This document shows positions 1 to 8,782 of a stretch of 64,000 bases of DNA, one piece after another. Below the pieces are notes generated by a model. That model did no database searches and was not told the origin of the DNA. It saw only the letters and a list, made by a program, of their open reading frames with translations. The translations under genes were made by a program, and so were the position numbers. Source of the stretch: Clostridiaceae bacterium (GTDB taxonomy: Bacteria; Bacillota; Clostridia; Lachnospirales; Lachnospiraceae); the NCBI GenBank assembly GCA_902362725.1, contig CABIXM010000011.1, positions 1-64,000 on the forward strand, given 5' to 3'. The first letter of the stretch is position 1. Each line of letters opens with the position of its first letter.

Positions 1-418
1 TCCTTGCATACTTCGGCTGCTTCGGGCGGCTGTTCATGGTAAGCCGTTCCGTCTGTGTCAGAAGCACGTTATTTTGAAATACAGGGTCGGTGTAGGGCTT
101 AATATCTTCGGCAGTTCCCCAACGGGCAGAGCCGTATTCGATACCTTTCCGGTATTTCTTCGCGTTCTTGCCTTTTACATAGACAATCAGCCGGATAAGC
201 ACCGCGCCTAAAATTCCTATCAGTAAATCCATAGGGGCAAGGCTCGGAAGCGGGTTTGAAAAAGCCATAGAAAAGCCCTCCCCAAGCGACAGCACCTTGC
301 CGGACAGGTCAGCTCCCGGCGCAAGGCGTACCGCCTGCCCGACTTTATCAAAGAGATACACAAAGAGCAGATAGGGAATGTTGGGAAGCAGCAGCTTTTT
401 CCAGTTGATAGCGTTCAT
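1..418 (-). CDS. VirD4/TraG-type coupling protein, N-terminal part
   Basis: This is the first 139 residues of a type IV coupling ATPase; the rest lies beyond the window. The start overlaps the stop of the PcfB-like gene as ATGA (415-418), which implies translational coupling. The N-terminus has two hydrophobic segments (about residues 9-20 and 55-75). It then reads into the region with SARWG and the lead-up to the Walker A loop typical of TraG/VirD4. Such proteins link the relaxosome to the mating channel and hydrolyse ATP at the membrane. Confidence 0.85.
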   Translation of the reverse strand, partial: MNAINWKKLLLPNIPYLLFVYLFDKVGQAVRLAPGADLSGKVLSLGEGFSMAFSNPLPSLAPMDLLIGILGAVLIRLIVYVKGKNAKKYRKGIEYGSARWGTAEDIKPYTDPVFQNNVLLTQTERLTMNSRPKQPKYAR

Positions 419-897
419 CTTGCAATCCCCCTGTCTTTGTTTTTTACTTTGTCCCGCTGTGCGTTCAAAGCCGCCGCCTTTTCTTTGAGGGAAACAATCA
501 GCTTTCGGATAGAGGGCTTTTGTTCCTGCGTCAGCTTCTTTGCGGAAAACTCCTTGAAAGCTGCGGTCAGTGCGTCCGCGTCCCGTCCCTTGAAGAAAAC
601 AAGATAGCGGGGCGGGATTTCGGTGCTGTCTTTCTTTAGGGCAAAGTCAATCCCGTACTTTTTCGCCGTACTCTCAAAGGCTTTGATATTGTCCTTTGTG
701 ATTTCAATGTTGGAAACGCCCGCGTTCTGCTTCATAAGCTGCTTTAGGGTCTGTTTGCCATGCGGGATTTTCTGTCTGTCATGCTGCTTTTTCATCTGTG
801 CAAGCAGGGCTTTCATAGCCTTTTGGAGCTGCTGTGCCGTCAGTTTCCCGGTTTTGATGTAAAGGGCTATGGTCTTTTCGTTGGTTTCCTCCTGCAA
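415..897 (-). CDS. PcfB-like conjugation accessory protein (DUF3801)
   Basis: This is a 160-residue basic protein of the PcfB/DUF3801 family. In pCF10-type systems PcfB helps dock the relaxase complex to the VirD4 receptor. I prefer a TTG start at 897: a strong AAAGGAGG lies 8 bases upstream and the resulting N-terminus (QEETNEKTIALYIKTGKLT) matches family starts. An ATG at 915 would place the ribosome site inside the gene. The stop overlaps the coupling-protein start, and the gene order is the usual one for these ICEs. Confidence 0.85.
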   Translation of the reverse strand: MQEETNEKTIALYIKTGKLTAQQLQKAMKALLAQMKKQHDRQKIPHGKQTLKQLMKQNAGVSNIEITKDNIKAFESTAKKYGIDFALKKDSTEIPPRYLVFFKGRDADALTAAFKEFSAKKLTQEQKPSIRKLIVSLKEKAAALNAQRDKVKNKDRGIAR

Positions 898-928
898 TGG
901 GTGTCCTCCTTTCATGTTCTATGGTGGT

Positions 929-958
929 ATGCCCGCCGCCGGGAAGCGGGGCGGGCAT
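929..958. repeat. Hairpin between DUF5348 and pcfB-like genes
   Basis: ATGCCCGC (929-936) pairs with GCGGGCAT (951-958) around a GC-rich loop. No T-run follows on either strand, so an RNA-processing or stability hairpin is more likely than a terminator. Confidence 0.5.
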
Positions 959-990
959 GAAAAAAGAGCGTCCGTTTTCACGCCGCCCTG

Positions 991-1209
991 TTAAATCCGT
1001 ACCCGCAGCCCGGAAAGGTCTGCCGCCCGAATACCCACAAGATACCAGTTGTCCCCGTACTCCATACGGGTAGGCTTCCATTTGCCCCGCACAAAGACCT
1101 CCATGCAGTCGCCGCAATGTAAGCCCCCGTAGTAGTCGTTTACGTCAAAGCGAATGTCGTAGCGGTCAGCGGTTTCATCAAAAATCAAAGCTCCTGTTTT
1201 CTGTGTCAT
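991..1209 (-). CDS. DUF5348 family small protein
   Basis: This 72-residue acidic protein has the pattern of small ICE-encoded DUF5348 proteins (YDIRFDVNDYYGGLHCGD, then a WKPTRMEY stretch). The ATG at 1209 is preceded by GGAGG 8 bases away; a TTG two codons earlier is less well placed. It lies between the replication initiator and the PcfB-like gene, its normal place in these elements. No function is known to me. Confidence 0.75.
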   Translation of the reverse strand: MTQKTGALIFDETADRYDIRFDVNDYYGGLHCGDCMEVFVRGKWKPTRMEYGDNWYLVGIRAADLSGLRVRI

Positions 1210-1233
1210 AATCAAATCCTCCTTTGGGTTGGT

Positions 1234-2208
1234 TTACAGGCTTTCGCCCTCGTTGCAGGTGTAATCGGGTATGCCGGATTTTTTCGGTTTCCCATAAAAA
1301 GTACCATCTGCCATATCGTGAGATACAAGGGACGTGTAATAGCTGCCAATCGTAGACGGGGCATTGAAAAGGGCAGCTTTCATGTACTGCTTGATGTTGC
1401 GGATTTTGGTGGTGTTTTCCTGCATACAGTCAAGTACAAAGCGGATATGTTCGCTGTTCAGTTTCATAAACCTTGCTTTTACAAGCTCTGCCGGGTAGTC
1501 GTCCCCGGCGATACGGATTGTTTTTCGTTTGGTGCAGACGGTTTCAAGAATAAGGGCAAGGATTTCCTCTATCCTGTCCCGGTCAAGGTATCTGTCCTGT
1601 ATCAGATAGTCGTACTCAATATTGTCCTTGATGATTTCCTCATACACGCTGTATGCGTCTGTCGCTTCCTTTCGCTTCCGTTCCGGCGGCTGTGCCGCGT
1701 CCTCTAAGGGAGAGGGATTTAGGGAATGGAAAGGAATGGAATGGGTACTTGATACATCTGTATTTAATTTTTCTTTTTTGGGTAAGTTAGTTTTTAATAG
1801 TTCTTTATTTAATTGCGTTGGATTTTCCGACGTCGGGTTATCCGGTGTCGGATTTTCCAATATCGGCTTATCCGCTGTTGGATTTTCCAATACCGGACAA
1901 TCCAATGCTAGGGGCTGTGGCTGTTCGTAAATGGTGTACTCGATAGCGGTCATTTTGCCTTTCTCGTCGCGTCCCTGCCGCCTTGTGATATATCCGGCTT
2001 TTTCAAGCTCCCATACAGCGGTGCGGATAGCGTCGATACTTTCCCGGTTGATAAGGGACAGCCCTGCAAGGGTGTAGTCCCAATCTTCGGGAAGTGAGAG
2101 CATTTGCGACAACAAGCCCTTTGCCTTTAGGGAAAGTTCCTTGTTGCGTAAATGGTGGTTGCTCATAACCGTATAACCTTTGTTCTTTTCCACGCGGAAA
2201 ACTGCCAT
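1234..2208 (-). CDS. ICE replication initiator / winged-helix protein (DUF6017-type)
   Basis: A 324-residue protein. Residues 1-100 form a replication-initiator-like winged helix (FRVEKNKGYTVMSNHHL, then a DWDYTLAGLS helix-turn-helix). A low-complexity linker follows at about residues 105-140, built of repeated ENPT/DNPT units. The C-terminal part resembles DUF6017. The start at 2208 has AGGAGT at the right distance; an upstream in-frame extension to 2292 is not needed. It probably drives autonomous replication of the excised element. The DNA encoding the linker (about 1806-1905) is visibly repetitive. Confidence 0.8.
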   Translation of the reverse strand: MAVFRVEKNKGYTVMSNHHLRNKELSLKAKGLLSQMLSLPEDWDYTLAGLSLINRESIDAIRTAVWELEKAGYITRRQGRDEKGKMTAIEYTIYEQPQPLALDCPVLENPTADKPILENPTPDNPTSENPTQLNKELLKTNLPKKEKLNTDVSSTHSIPFHSLNPSPLEDAAQPPERKRKEATDAYSVYEEIIKDNIEYDYLIQDRYLDRDRIEEILALILETVCTKRKTIRIAGDDYPAELVKARFMKLNSEHIRFVLDCMQENTTKIRNIKQYMKAALFNAPSTIGSYYTSLVSHDMADGTFYGKPKKSGIPDYTCNEGESL

Positions 2209-2611
2209 AGCTTCATCACTCCTTTGGTTGGATTTGTTACGCAGTAGAAACGCGGTTTTGAGGGAAAAGGTATCAACCCTTGCATTTCTCATTTCCGCGC
2301 TCTAAGAGCCGCATAAATCAAGGCTTCATTTGCCCTTACTGCGTAACATGAGGGCATAAAAAAGCAGCGTTCCTGTTCTCCAGTGTAGGAGTGAGAAACG
2401 CCGCCTTATAGGTGGTGTTATTTTATTTTTTCTTTTCGACGTGCCGCGTAAGGTGGTGTAGCGGTCTATCCGGCAGCCCGCAGGTGCTTTTTGCATATCA
2501 AGGCTCAATCCGTTAAAAGTAGTAAATGAGTAGTAAAATCAATTTGCAAACCTGCGAATATGCCCGTAAATCAAGCATTTTTCAAGACAATCAACTAATT
2601 TCTTAAAATTC
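2209..2611. other. ICE terminal non-coding region
   Basis: No convincing gene was seen in these 400 bases. They contain an 11-bp inverted repeat (GTTACGCAGTA at 2236-2246 and TACTGCGTAAC at 2337-2347), a minus-strand terminator-like hairpin at 2358-2404 and the AGTAGTAAA direct repeat. This is probably the initiator's leader and control region plus the element end. Confidence 0.6.
2358..2404 (-). terminator. Terminator/attenuator upstream of the replication initiator
   Basis: On the minus strand GCGGCGTT (2397-2404) pairs with AACGCTGC (2364-2371) and is followed directly by six T (2358-2363). It would stop transcription entering the initiator gene from outside, or act as an attenuator in its leader. 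Confidence 0.55.
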
Positions 2612-2640
2612 TTGACGCACACCTTCTAATCCGATATGCT
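2612..2640 (+). promoter_or_regulatory. Sigma-A promoter for the MATE gene
   Basis: TTGACG (2612-2617), a 17-base spacer and TATGCT (2635-2640), placed about 30 bases before the start codon. Confidence 0.6.
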
Positions 2641-2669
2641 GTTCCTTACAGATGATAAAGGAGTTTGTT

Positions 2670-4007
2670 ATGAGTACGTCGTTAAATCAGCATTTCACGC
2701 CCTGGGCGCTTTTAAAATTCGCGTTTCCGTCCATCATTATGATGATTTTCATGTCTCTCTACACCATTGTGGACGGCATTTTTATTTCACGTTTTCTGGG
2801 AAGCAATGCCCTGTCTTCCCTGAATATTGTATTTCCGGTCATCAATGTGGTCATTGCCATCGCCACCATGCTGGGCACCGGCGGCAACGCCATCATCAGT
2901 AAATATCTGGGAGAAGGCCGGGACCGGGACGCACGGGAATGCCTGACCCAGCTTACCGTTATTGGCCTGGCCATCAGCCTGCTGCTTCTGGTGCTGACCC
3001 CAATCTTTCTGACGCCCCTCTGCCGCGCCCTGGGATCCACAGACGTCCTGCTTGCGGACTGCAGGGCTTATCTGTCAGTGTCTTTGCTGTTCGCGCCGGC
3101 CTGTATGCTTCAGACCCTGTTCCAGTCCTATCTGGTGACAGCCGGTATGCCTGCCCTGGGTCTCTTTCTGACCATCGGCGCCGGAATTCTGAACGCGATT
3201 CTGGACTATGTCCTGATCCTGGTGTTCCCTATGGGAATCGCCGGAGCTGCCATTGCCACCGGTATCGGCCAGTCCGTTCCCGCTGTGGCCGGGCTCTTTT
3301 ACTTCCTGTTGTCCCGGAAGAGCCTGTATTTCACCCGGTTCCGGCTGCATCCGAAGGAGCTGTTCATGGCCTGCTACAACGGTTCCTCCGAAATGGTGAC
3401 TCAGCTCTCCAACGCTGTCATCACCTTCCTGTTCAACCTGATTATGCTGGATCTGGCCGGAGAAAATGGCGTAGCGGCCATTACCATCCTGCTTTACGGG
3501 CAATTCCTGTTCAACGGCTTTTATCTGGGCTTTTCCATTGGTATCAGCCCCATCGTAGGCTTCCAGTACGGAGCCGGGAACCGGAAGCAGCTTCGCAGCA
3601 TCTACCGGACCTCATTTCTCTTTGTGCTGGCTTCTTCCGTGGCCCTGACCGTAATTGCCGTCATCTCCTCCACGCCTCTGGTCTCTGTCTTTACCAGGGA
3701 TCCGGAGACCTTTACGCTTGCCGACGCGGGCTTTCGAATTTTTGCCTTCAACTTCCTGTTCAGCGGCTTTAATATCGCCTCCTCCGGCTTCTTTACCGCC
3801 CTGTCCAACGGCCGGGTATCCGCGATCATCTCATTCTTACGGACTCTGGTATTTATCGTGCTGTCCCTGCTCACTCTGCCCCGGTTTTTTGGGATAACCG
3901 GAGCCTGGCTTGCCATTCCCGTGGCGGAATTCCTGACCCTGATGCTGGCCCTGCGGCTGCACCGGACTTACTTTATCCGTCCCGGCGAAAGAAATTATCT
4001 GCTGTAA
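2670..4007 (+). CDS. MATE family efflux transporter
   Basis: A 445-residue polytopic membrane protein with the pattern of the MATE (NorM/DinF) multidrug and toxin exporters: FPSIIMMIFMSLYTIVDGIF at the start of the first half, and a second homologous half from about residue 230. It exports organic cations or other small compounds using a Na+ or H+ gradient. ATG 2670 is preceded by AAAGGAG; an ATG-like start six codons earlier is less likely. It stands alone between the ICE end and a bidirectional terminator. The substrate cannot be predicted. Confidence 0.9.
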   Translation: MSTSLNQHFTPWALLKFAFPSIIMMIFMSLYTIVDGIFISRFLGSNALSSLNIVFPVINVVIAIATMLGTGGNAIISKYLGEGRDRDARECLTQLTVIGLAISLLLLVLTPIFLTPLCRALGSTDVLLADCRAYLSVSLLFAPACMLQTLFQSYLVTAGMPALGLFLTIGAGILNAILDYVLILVFPMGIAGAAIATGIGQSVPAVAGLFYFLLSRKSLYFTRFRLHPKELFMACYNGSSEMVTQLSNAVITFLFNLIMLDLAGENGVAAITILLYGQFLFNGFYLGFSIGISPIVGFQYGAGNRKQLRSIYRTSFLFVLASSVALTVIAVISSTPLVSVFTRDPETFTLADAGFRIFAFNFLFSGFNIASSGFFTALSNGRVSAIISFLRTLVFIVLSLLTLPRFFGITGAWLAIPVAEFLTLMLALRLHRTYFIRPGERNYLL

Positions 4008-4023
4008 TCCCATACGTCTTTCA

Positions 4024-4059
4024 AAAATAGGGCGTCCCAATGGTGGGACGCCCTATTTT
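4024..4059. terminator. Bidirectional terminator between MATE and E1
   Basis: A perfect 16-bp stem (4024-4039 with 4044-4059) and ATGG loop. It ends in TTTT on both strands and serves the two convergent genes. Confidence 0.9.
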
Positions 4060-4093
4060 ATTCATTCTCTCTTACCTTTTATCTACCTGTGGA

Positions 4094-6574
4094 TTATACG
4101 CCCAGCTTCAGCTTTCTGAGTTCCTCTTCTGCTGTCACATTGGTTACCGGCTTGTAATCCTTAAGCGGCATAATCTTCTCGTTGATGGCATCCAGGATCC
4201 ATTCCTTCTGCGGGAAGAAGTACTTGTCGTACTCGAACGGAGGTGTAATCCAGTTCTGAGCGCCAACGATTGCAGGCGGTGCATCCAGATAGTCAAATGC
4301 CAGTGTGGTAATGTTCTTTGCCACATCGTCCAGGAAGCTGCCTCTTGCGCATGCATCGGAAGCCAGAACCACCTTGCCTGTCTTCTTTACAGATTCAAGA
4401 ATCTTGGTGTAGTCAAGCGGTACCAGGCTGTGCAGGTTGATAAGCTCTGCAGAGATACCATATTTCTCCTTCAGTTCCTTCACTGCGTCGTATGCGCGGT
4501 ACAGAGTAGCGCCGACAGTCAGGATAGTAACGTCAGATCCCTCTGTAATGATATCTACATCACCCATGGTGATTTCGTACTCTTCCTTCGGAACGCCGCC
4601 CTCGTGGAACTTCTCTCCTACGTCGTAGATTCTCTGGCTCTCAAAGAATACAACCGGATCAGTTCCGTTCAGCGCTGCCTGCATCAGACCCTTTGCTTCA
4701 TACGGGGTAGCCGGGAAGCAAACCTTCAGTCCCGGTACATGAGCACACATAGCGGTCCAGTCCTGAGAGTGCTGAGCGCCGTACTTGGATCCTACAGATA
4801 CACGAAGAATCAGCGGCATCTTCAGAATTCCGGCACTCATAGCCTGCCATTTTGCCATCTGGTTGAAGATCTCGTCACCGCAGCATCCGATGAAATCGCC
4901 GTACATCAGCTCGATGACAGCGCGGCCGCCGCACATGGTATAGCCTACGCCGGTACCCACGATAGCAGACTCGGAAATCGGGGAGTTGAACAGTCTGGAG
5001 TAAGGAATCACATCGGTAAATCCTCTGTATACGGCAAACGCGCCGCCCCAGTCACGAACATCCTCGCCGTAAGCGATGAGTGTCGGGTCTTCATAGTATT
5101 TATTGAACATGGGCTCAAAGACAGCGTCACGGATATTATAACGCTTCATGGAGCTTACTTCTGTACCATCGATATAGTGTGTACGAACCTTCTTCTGGAT
5201 ATCGTTGTAACGCTTGCAGTTCTCCTTCGGTCCCATTACAGACGGCTCTCTGGTAGTATCCATGCTGCGCTGATGTCCGTTGTTCAGCATCAGACGCTCT
5301 ACGATAGCCGGATCCTTGTCAAAGTCAAGATACGGAGAAGCATCCTTGTCTGCTGCCAGGCGGCAGATACGGGCCATTCTTTCCTTGGTCTTTGCCCAGA
5401 TAGCGTCAAATTCGCTGTCCTCAGCGACGCCTGCGTCTACGATGGCCTTGCGGAAGGTGATGATCGGATCCTGTGCCTTCCATGCCTCGATCTCCTCCTT
5501 GGTACGGTACGCGTTCTGGTCGGAAGTAGAATGTCCAAGCAGACGATATGTAACCACATCCAGGAATACCGGGCCTTCACCGCTCTTAACCAGCGGAAGC
5601 TTTCTTCTGTATGCGTCGATAACTGCCAGCGGATTGTAGCCGTCCACGCGCTCTGCGTGCAGCTGGCTCTCGGTTACGCCTGCGCCCATACGCGCCAGCT
5701 CGCCATAGCCCATGGTCTCGCCGCAGGTCTGGCCGCCCATGCCGTAGGAGTTATTGTTGATGTTGAAGATCAGCGGCAGGCCGCCCTTTCTTCCCTCTTC
5801 CCACAGAGTACGGTACTGATCCATGGTAGCGAAGGAAAGTGCCTCCCATACGGGGCCGCGTCCCATGGAACCGTCGCCCAGGTTTGCTACTACGACGCCG
5901 TCCTTGTCGTTACATTTCTTGAACAGGGACGCTCCTGTCGCGATGGTTGCGGAGCCGCCTACCAGCGCGTTGTTCGGGTAGATACCGAAGGGCAGGAAGA
6001 ACGCATGCATGGAGCCGCCCAGTCCCTTGTGGAAACCATTTTCACGGGCGAACAGCTCTGCCAGAGCGCCGTATACCAGGAACTCGATAGCCAGCTCTTT
6101 TACATCGCCCTCTGCCTTGCTGACCGTCTGGATAGCCTTCAGGGTCTTGCCGTCGAAGAAGTTCTCCATGGTGTCCATCAGCTCTTTGTCATCCAGCTTC
6201 TGGATACAGGACAGACCTTTTGCCAGAATCTCGCTGTGGCTTCTGTGGCTTCCGAAGGTGAAGTCCTCTTTTCCCAGCAGATAAGCCTCGCCGACTGCGG
6301 CTGCCTCCTGTCCCAGGGACAGATGGGCCGGACCCGGATAAGTTGTCTCCACGTCTGCGTATTTTGCCTGCGTCTTAATCTGGTTCAGCATATCCTCGAA
6401 CTCACGGCAGATACTCATATCGCGGTAGATGCGGAGCAGGTCTTCCTTGGTGTAGTTGCCTTCCTCTACCTCTTCCTTTACGCTCTTTTTGTATACATTG
6501 ATCGGGATGTCTTTAAATGTGATTTTTCCTTCCGCACGCATTTTGTCCGGATCTACATATAATGACTTTGGCAT
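4094..6574 (-). CDS. 2-oxoacid dehydrogenase E1, fused alpha and beta subunits
   Basis: An 826-residue thiamine-diphosphate enzyme that decarboxylates a 2-oxoacid and passes the acyl group to the lipoyl arm of E2. Residues 1 to about 455 are the alpha half, with a ThDP motif GDGSMGRGPVWEA followed by NINNNSYGM. From about residue 480 the beta half follows (YNIRDAVFEPMF, YGEDVRDWGG, C-terminal transketolase domain). The subunits are usually separate chains. AAAGGAGA precedes the ATG. It is the last gene of the DeoR-E2-E1 operon, 142 bases after E2. No E3 is nearby. The substrate (pyruvate, branched-chain acid or acetoin) cannot be fixed from sequence. Confidence 0.9.
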   Translation of the reverse strand: MPKSLYVDPDKMRAEGKITFKDIPINVYKKSVKEEVEEGNYTKEDLLRIYRDMSICREFEDMLNQIKTQAKYADVETTYPGPAHLSLGQEAAAVGEAYLLGKEDFTFGSHRSHSEILAKGLSCIQKLDDKELMDTMENFFDGKTLKAIQTVSKAEGDVKELAIEFLVYGALAELFARENGFHKGLGGSMHAFFLPFGIYPNNALVGGSATIATGASLFKKCNDKDGVVVANLGDGSMGRGPVWEALSFATMDQYRTLWEEGRKGGLPLIFNINNNSYGMGGQTCGETMGYGELARMGAGVTESQLHAERVDGYNPLAVIDAYRRKLPLVKSGEGPVFLDVVTYRLLGHSTSDQNAYRTKEEIEAWKAQDPIITFRKAIVDAGVAEDSEFDAIWAKTKERMARICRLAADKDASPYLDFDKDPAIVERLMLNNGHQRSMDTTREPSVMGPKENCKRYNDIQKKVRTHYIDGTEVSSMKRYNIRDAVFEPMFNKYYEDPTLIAYGEDVRDWGGAFAVYRGFTDVIPYSRLFNSPISESAIVGTGVGYTMCGGRAVIELMYGDFIGCCGDEIFNQMAKWQAMSAGILKMPLILRVSVGSKYGAQHSQDWTAMCAHVPGLKVCFPATPYEAKGLMQAALNGTDPVVFFESQRIYDVGEKFHEGGVPKEEYEITMGDVDIITEGSDVTILTVGATLYRAYDAVKELKEKYGISAELINLHSLVPLDYTKILESVKKTGKVVLASDACARGSFLDDVAKNITTLAFDYLDAPPAIVGAQNWITPPFEYDKYFFPQKEWILDAINEKIMPLKDYKPVTNVTAEEELRKLKLGV

Positions 6575-6660
6575 GTTCTTTCTCCTTTTTTGATTTGGTT
6601 AAGTTCTATATTATTCAGCTTCCGCTGAACAGTATCTTTCCTGTCTGCCCTTATGGCAGT

Positions 6661-6692
6661 AGCCGAGGGCGGGGTTGGTGTCGCCCCCGGCT
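6661..6692. repeat. Intercistronic hairpin between E2 and E1
   Basis: AGCCGAGGGCG (6661-6671) pairs with CGCCCCCGGCT (6682-6692) with one mismatch. No T-run follows, so it is probably an mRNA processing or stability element setting the E2:E1 ratio. Confidence 0.5.
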
Positions 6693-6716
6693 TGAAAGTT
6701 GGTTGGCTAAATAAAA

Positions 6717-8717
6717 TTATTTCATCATCAGAAGTGAGAAGTTCTCAAGCGCTCCGCAAAGCTCTTTTACAAAGCGGGACGCCGGGGAGCCGTCGATGGC
6801 TCTGTGGTCGTAGGTCAGGCAGAGTCCCATGGCCTGATACGGCTTGATTTCTCCACCCACTTCCTTGATGCGGGTCGTGGTTCCGCACACACCCAGGATA
6901 CCTACCTGAGGCGGATTTACAATCGGGGTGAACATCTCCACACCCAGGGAACCTACGTTGGATACGGTAAAGGTCGCTCCGGAAAGCATATCCGGCGTCG
7001 CCTTGCCCTCCTGGCAAAGCTTTGCCAGACGTTTTGCCTCTGTGCTGATCTCTGCCAGACTCATCTGATCCGCATTGAAAATGGTCGGTACAAACAGTCC
7101 CTTGGGTGTATCTACTGCCATTCCCAGATGTACGTGATGATACTGACGGAGCATATTCTCCTGAGGCATGGTCGCGTTCAGATCCGGATGATGCAGAAGG
7201 ATTCTGGATACCGCGAACAGTACCATATCGTTCAGTGTAATATTCGGCATGCCCATGGTCTCGCCGTTGGCCTTGATCTGCTTTCTCAGCGCCAGCAGTG
7301 CGGACGCGTCGAAGGAATGATAATGGGTCAGCTGCGCCATGGTGCTTAAGGACTTCATCATGCCCTTTGCGGTAGCCTTTCTGACGCCGGAGAACTTCAC
7401 ATCGGTGTACTCCGCGTCGTCCGCTGCCGGAGCCGGTGCTGCTGCCGCCGGTGCCGGAGCCGTCGCTGCGGGTGCCGGTGCTGCTGCCGCCGGTGCAGGC
7501 GCGCTTGCCGCGTACTTCTTCACATCCACTTCCATGACTCTTCCGTGAGCGCCGGTACCGGTAGCCGCTGTAGCGTCTACGCCAAGCTCTGCCGCTGCCT
7601 TTCTGGCTCTCGGGGATACCTTTGCGTCCGGGTTGGCCGGTCCGTTTGACGCTGCTACAGGCGCTGCCGCGGGAGCCGGTGCTGCCGCCGGTGCAGGTGC
7701 TGCCGGAGCCGCTGCAGGCGCTGCCGCCGGTGCGGTGCCTTCCTTCAGACCCTCAATGCTGTCGCCCGGCTGTCCTACCGCGCAGACATTTACAAGCACG
7801 GGTACTTCGTCGCCGTCGCCATAGAAAATCTTGAGCAGGGTTCCTGCTGCTGTAGACTCGCACTCGAAGGACGCCTTATCTGTCTCATATGTAAAGAGAA
7901 CATCGCCTACATTGACCTGATCTCCTTCTTTCTTCAGCCACTCGGTAATCACGCATTCCTCTACGGTAATTCCTGCCTTCGGCATCAGGACTCCCTGTGC
8001 CATATGCGCGCCGCCTGCCGGTGCTGCTGCCGCCGGTGCGGGTGCTGCTGCCGGTGCCGGAGCCGCTGCGGGCGCTGCCGCCGGTGCGGTGCCTTCCTTC
8101 AGCCCCTCGATGCTGTCACCCGGCTGTCCGATGGCGCAGACGTTGACAAGTACGGGTACTTCATCGCCATCCTCGTAGAAGATCTTGAGCAGGGTTCCTG
8201 CTGCTGTGGACTCACACTCGAAGGACGCCTTATCTGTCTCATATGTAAAGAGAACATCGCCTACATTGACCTGATCTCCTTCTTTCTTCAGCCACTCGGT
8301 AATCACGCATTCCTCTACGGTGATTCCTGCCTTCGGCATCAGGACTCCCTGTGCCATATGCGCGCCGCCTGCCGGTGCTGCTGCCGGTGCAGGTGCTGCT
8401 GCGGGAGCGGGTGCTGCCGCCGGTGCTGCTTCCGCTGCCGGTGCGGATCCGCCTTCCTTAATTCCGGAGATATCGTCGCCCGGCTGTCCGATTGCACAGA
8501 CATTGACCAGAACCGGTACCTCGTCTCCATCCTCATAGAAGATGTCCAGAAGTGTTCCTTCTGCTGTGGACTCGCACTCAAAGGATGCCTTGTCCGTCTC
8601 ATAGGTGAAAAGAACATCGCCCACATTGACGTGGTCGCCCTTCTTCTTCAGCCATTCCGTAATCACACATTCCTCTACGGTGATTCCCGCCTTTGGCATC
8701 AATACGCCTACTGCCAT
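6717..8717 (-). CDS. 2-oxoacid dehydrogenase E2 with three lipoyl domains
   Basis: A 666-residue dihydrolipoyl acyltransferase. Three lipoyl domains start at residues 1, 121 and 239; each carries ETDKA with the lipoylated lysine at about K43, K163 and K281. Ala/Pro-rich linkers separate them. A peripheral subunit-binding domain lies at about 360-400 (VSPRARKAAAELGVD). The catalytic domain runs from about 435 to the end, with HRAIDG (H638, D642). The ATG at 8717 is chosen because GGAGGG sits just upstream; an ATG at 8732 overlaps that ribosome site. It passes acyl groups to CoA and scaffolds E1 and E3. Domains 2 and 3 are nearly identical in DNA, pointing to a recent internal duplication. Confidence 0.93.
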   Translation of the reverse strand: MAVGVLMPKAGITVEECVITEWLKKKGDHVNVGDVLFTYETDKASFECESTAEGTLLDIFYEDGDEVPVLVNVCAIGQPGDDISGIKEGGSAPAAEAAPAAAPAPAAAPAPAAAPAGGAHMAQGVLMPKAGITVEECVITEWLKKEGDQVNVGDVLFTYETDKASFECESTAAGTLLKIFYEDGDEVPVLVNVCAIGQPGDSIEGLKEGTAPAAAPAAAPAPAAAPAPAAAAPAGGAHMAQGVLMPKAGITVEECVITEWLKKEGDQVNVGDVLFTYETDKASFECESTAAGTLLKIFYGDGDEVPVLVNVCAVGQPGDSIEGLKEGTAPAAAPAAAPAAPAPAAAPAPAAAPVAASNGPANPDAKVSPRARKAAAELGVDATAATGTGAHGRVMEVDVKKYAASAPAPAAAAPAPAATAPAPAAAAPAPAADDAEYTDVKFSGVRKATAKGMMKSLSTMAQLTHYHSFDASALLALRKQIKANGETMGMPNITLNDMVLFAVSRILLHHPDLNATMPQENMLRQYHHVHLGMAVDTPKGLFVPTIFNADQMSLAEISTEAKRLAKLCQEGKATPDMLSGATFTVSNVGSLGVEMFTPIVNPPQVGILGVCGTTTRIKEVGGEIKPYQAMGLCLTYDHRAIDGSPASRFVKELCGALENFSLLMMK
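7735..8370 (-). repeat. Tandem duplication of a lipoyl-domain cassette in E2
   Basis: Two copies of a 354-bp (118-codon) unit encode lipoyl domains 3 and 2. One stretch (7861-7967 against 8215-8321) is identical over about 107 bases and similarity continues beyond it. The first domain (8446-8717) is more diverged. Confidence 0.85.
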
Positions 8718-8782
8718 TTTTTTACCCTCCATTATACTTTCCTATATAGTTCCAATTTTATTACTTACTGGTTCAGGATTCT

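Larger units (their letters stand above)
1..2610. mobile_element. End of an integrative conjugative element (partial)
   Basis: Four minus-strand genes in a row (replication initiator, DUF5348 protein, PcfB-like protein, VirD4/TraG coupling protein) form the transfer and replication module usual in Firmicutes ICEs. Next to them is a plain chromosomal MATE gene with its own promoter at 2612-2640, so the element boundary should lie between the initiator and about position 2610. I did not find a convincing att core repeat. The short direct repeat AGTAGTAAA at 2518-2526 and 2529-2537 is only a candidate terminal sequence. The integrase is not in this window. Confidence 0.75.

Noticed and set aside
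2326..2508. 60-residue minus-strand frame at the ICE end
   Set aside because: It spans the terminator hairpin, has no ribosome site and matches no family.
4040..6562. 840-residue open frame on the plus strand
   Set aside because: It lies antisense to the whole E1 gene, has a Cys/Val/Leu-rich composition unlike any family and no ribosome site. It arises from codon use of the real gene.
7430..8450. Apparent short tandem repeats that could suggest a CRISPR or satellite
   Set aside because: They encode the Ala-Pro linkers of E2 in frame and have no spacer-repeat regularity.
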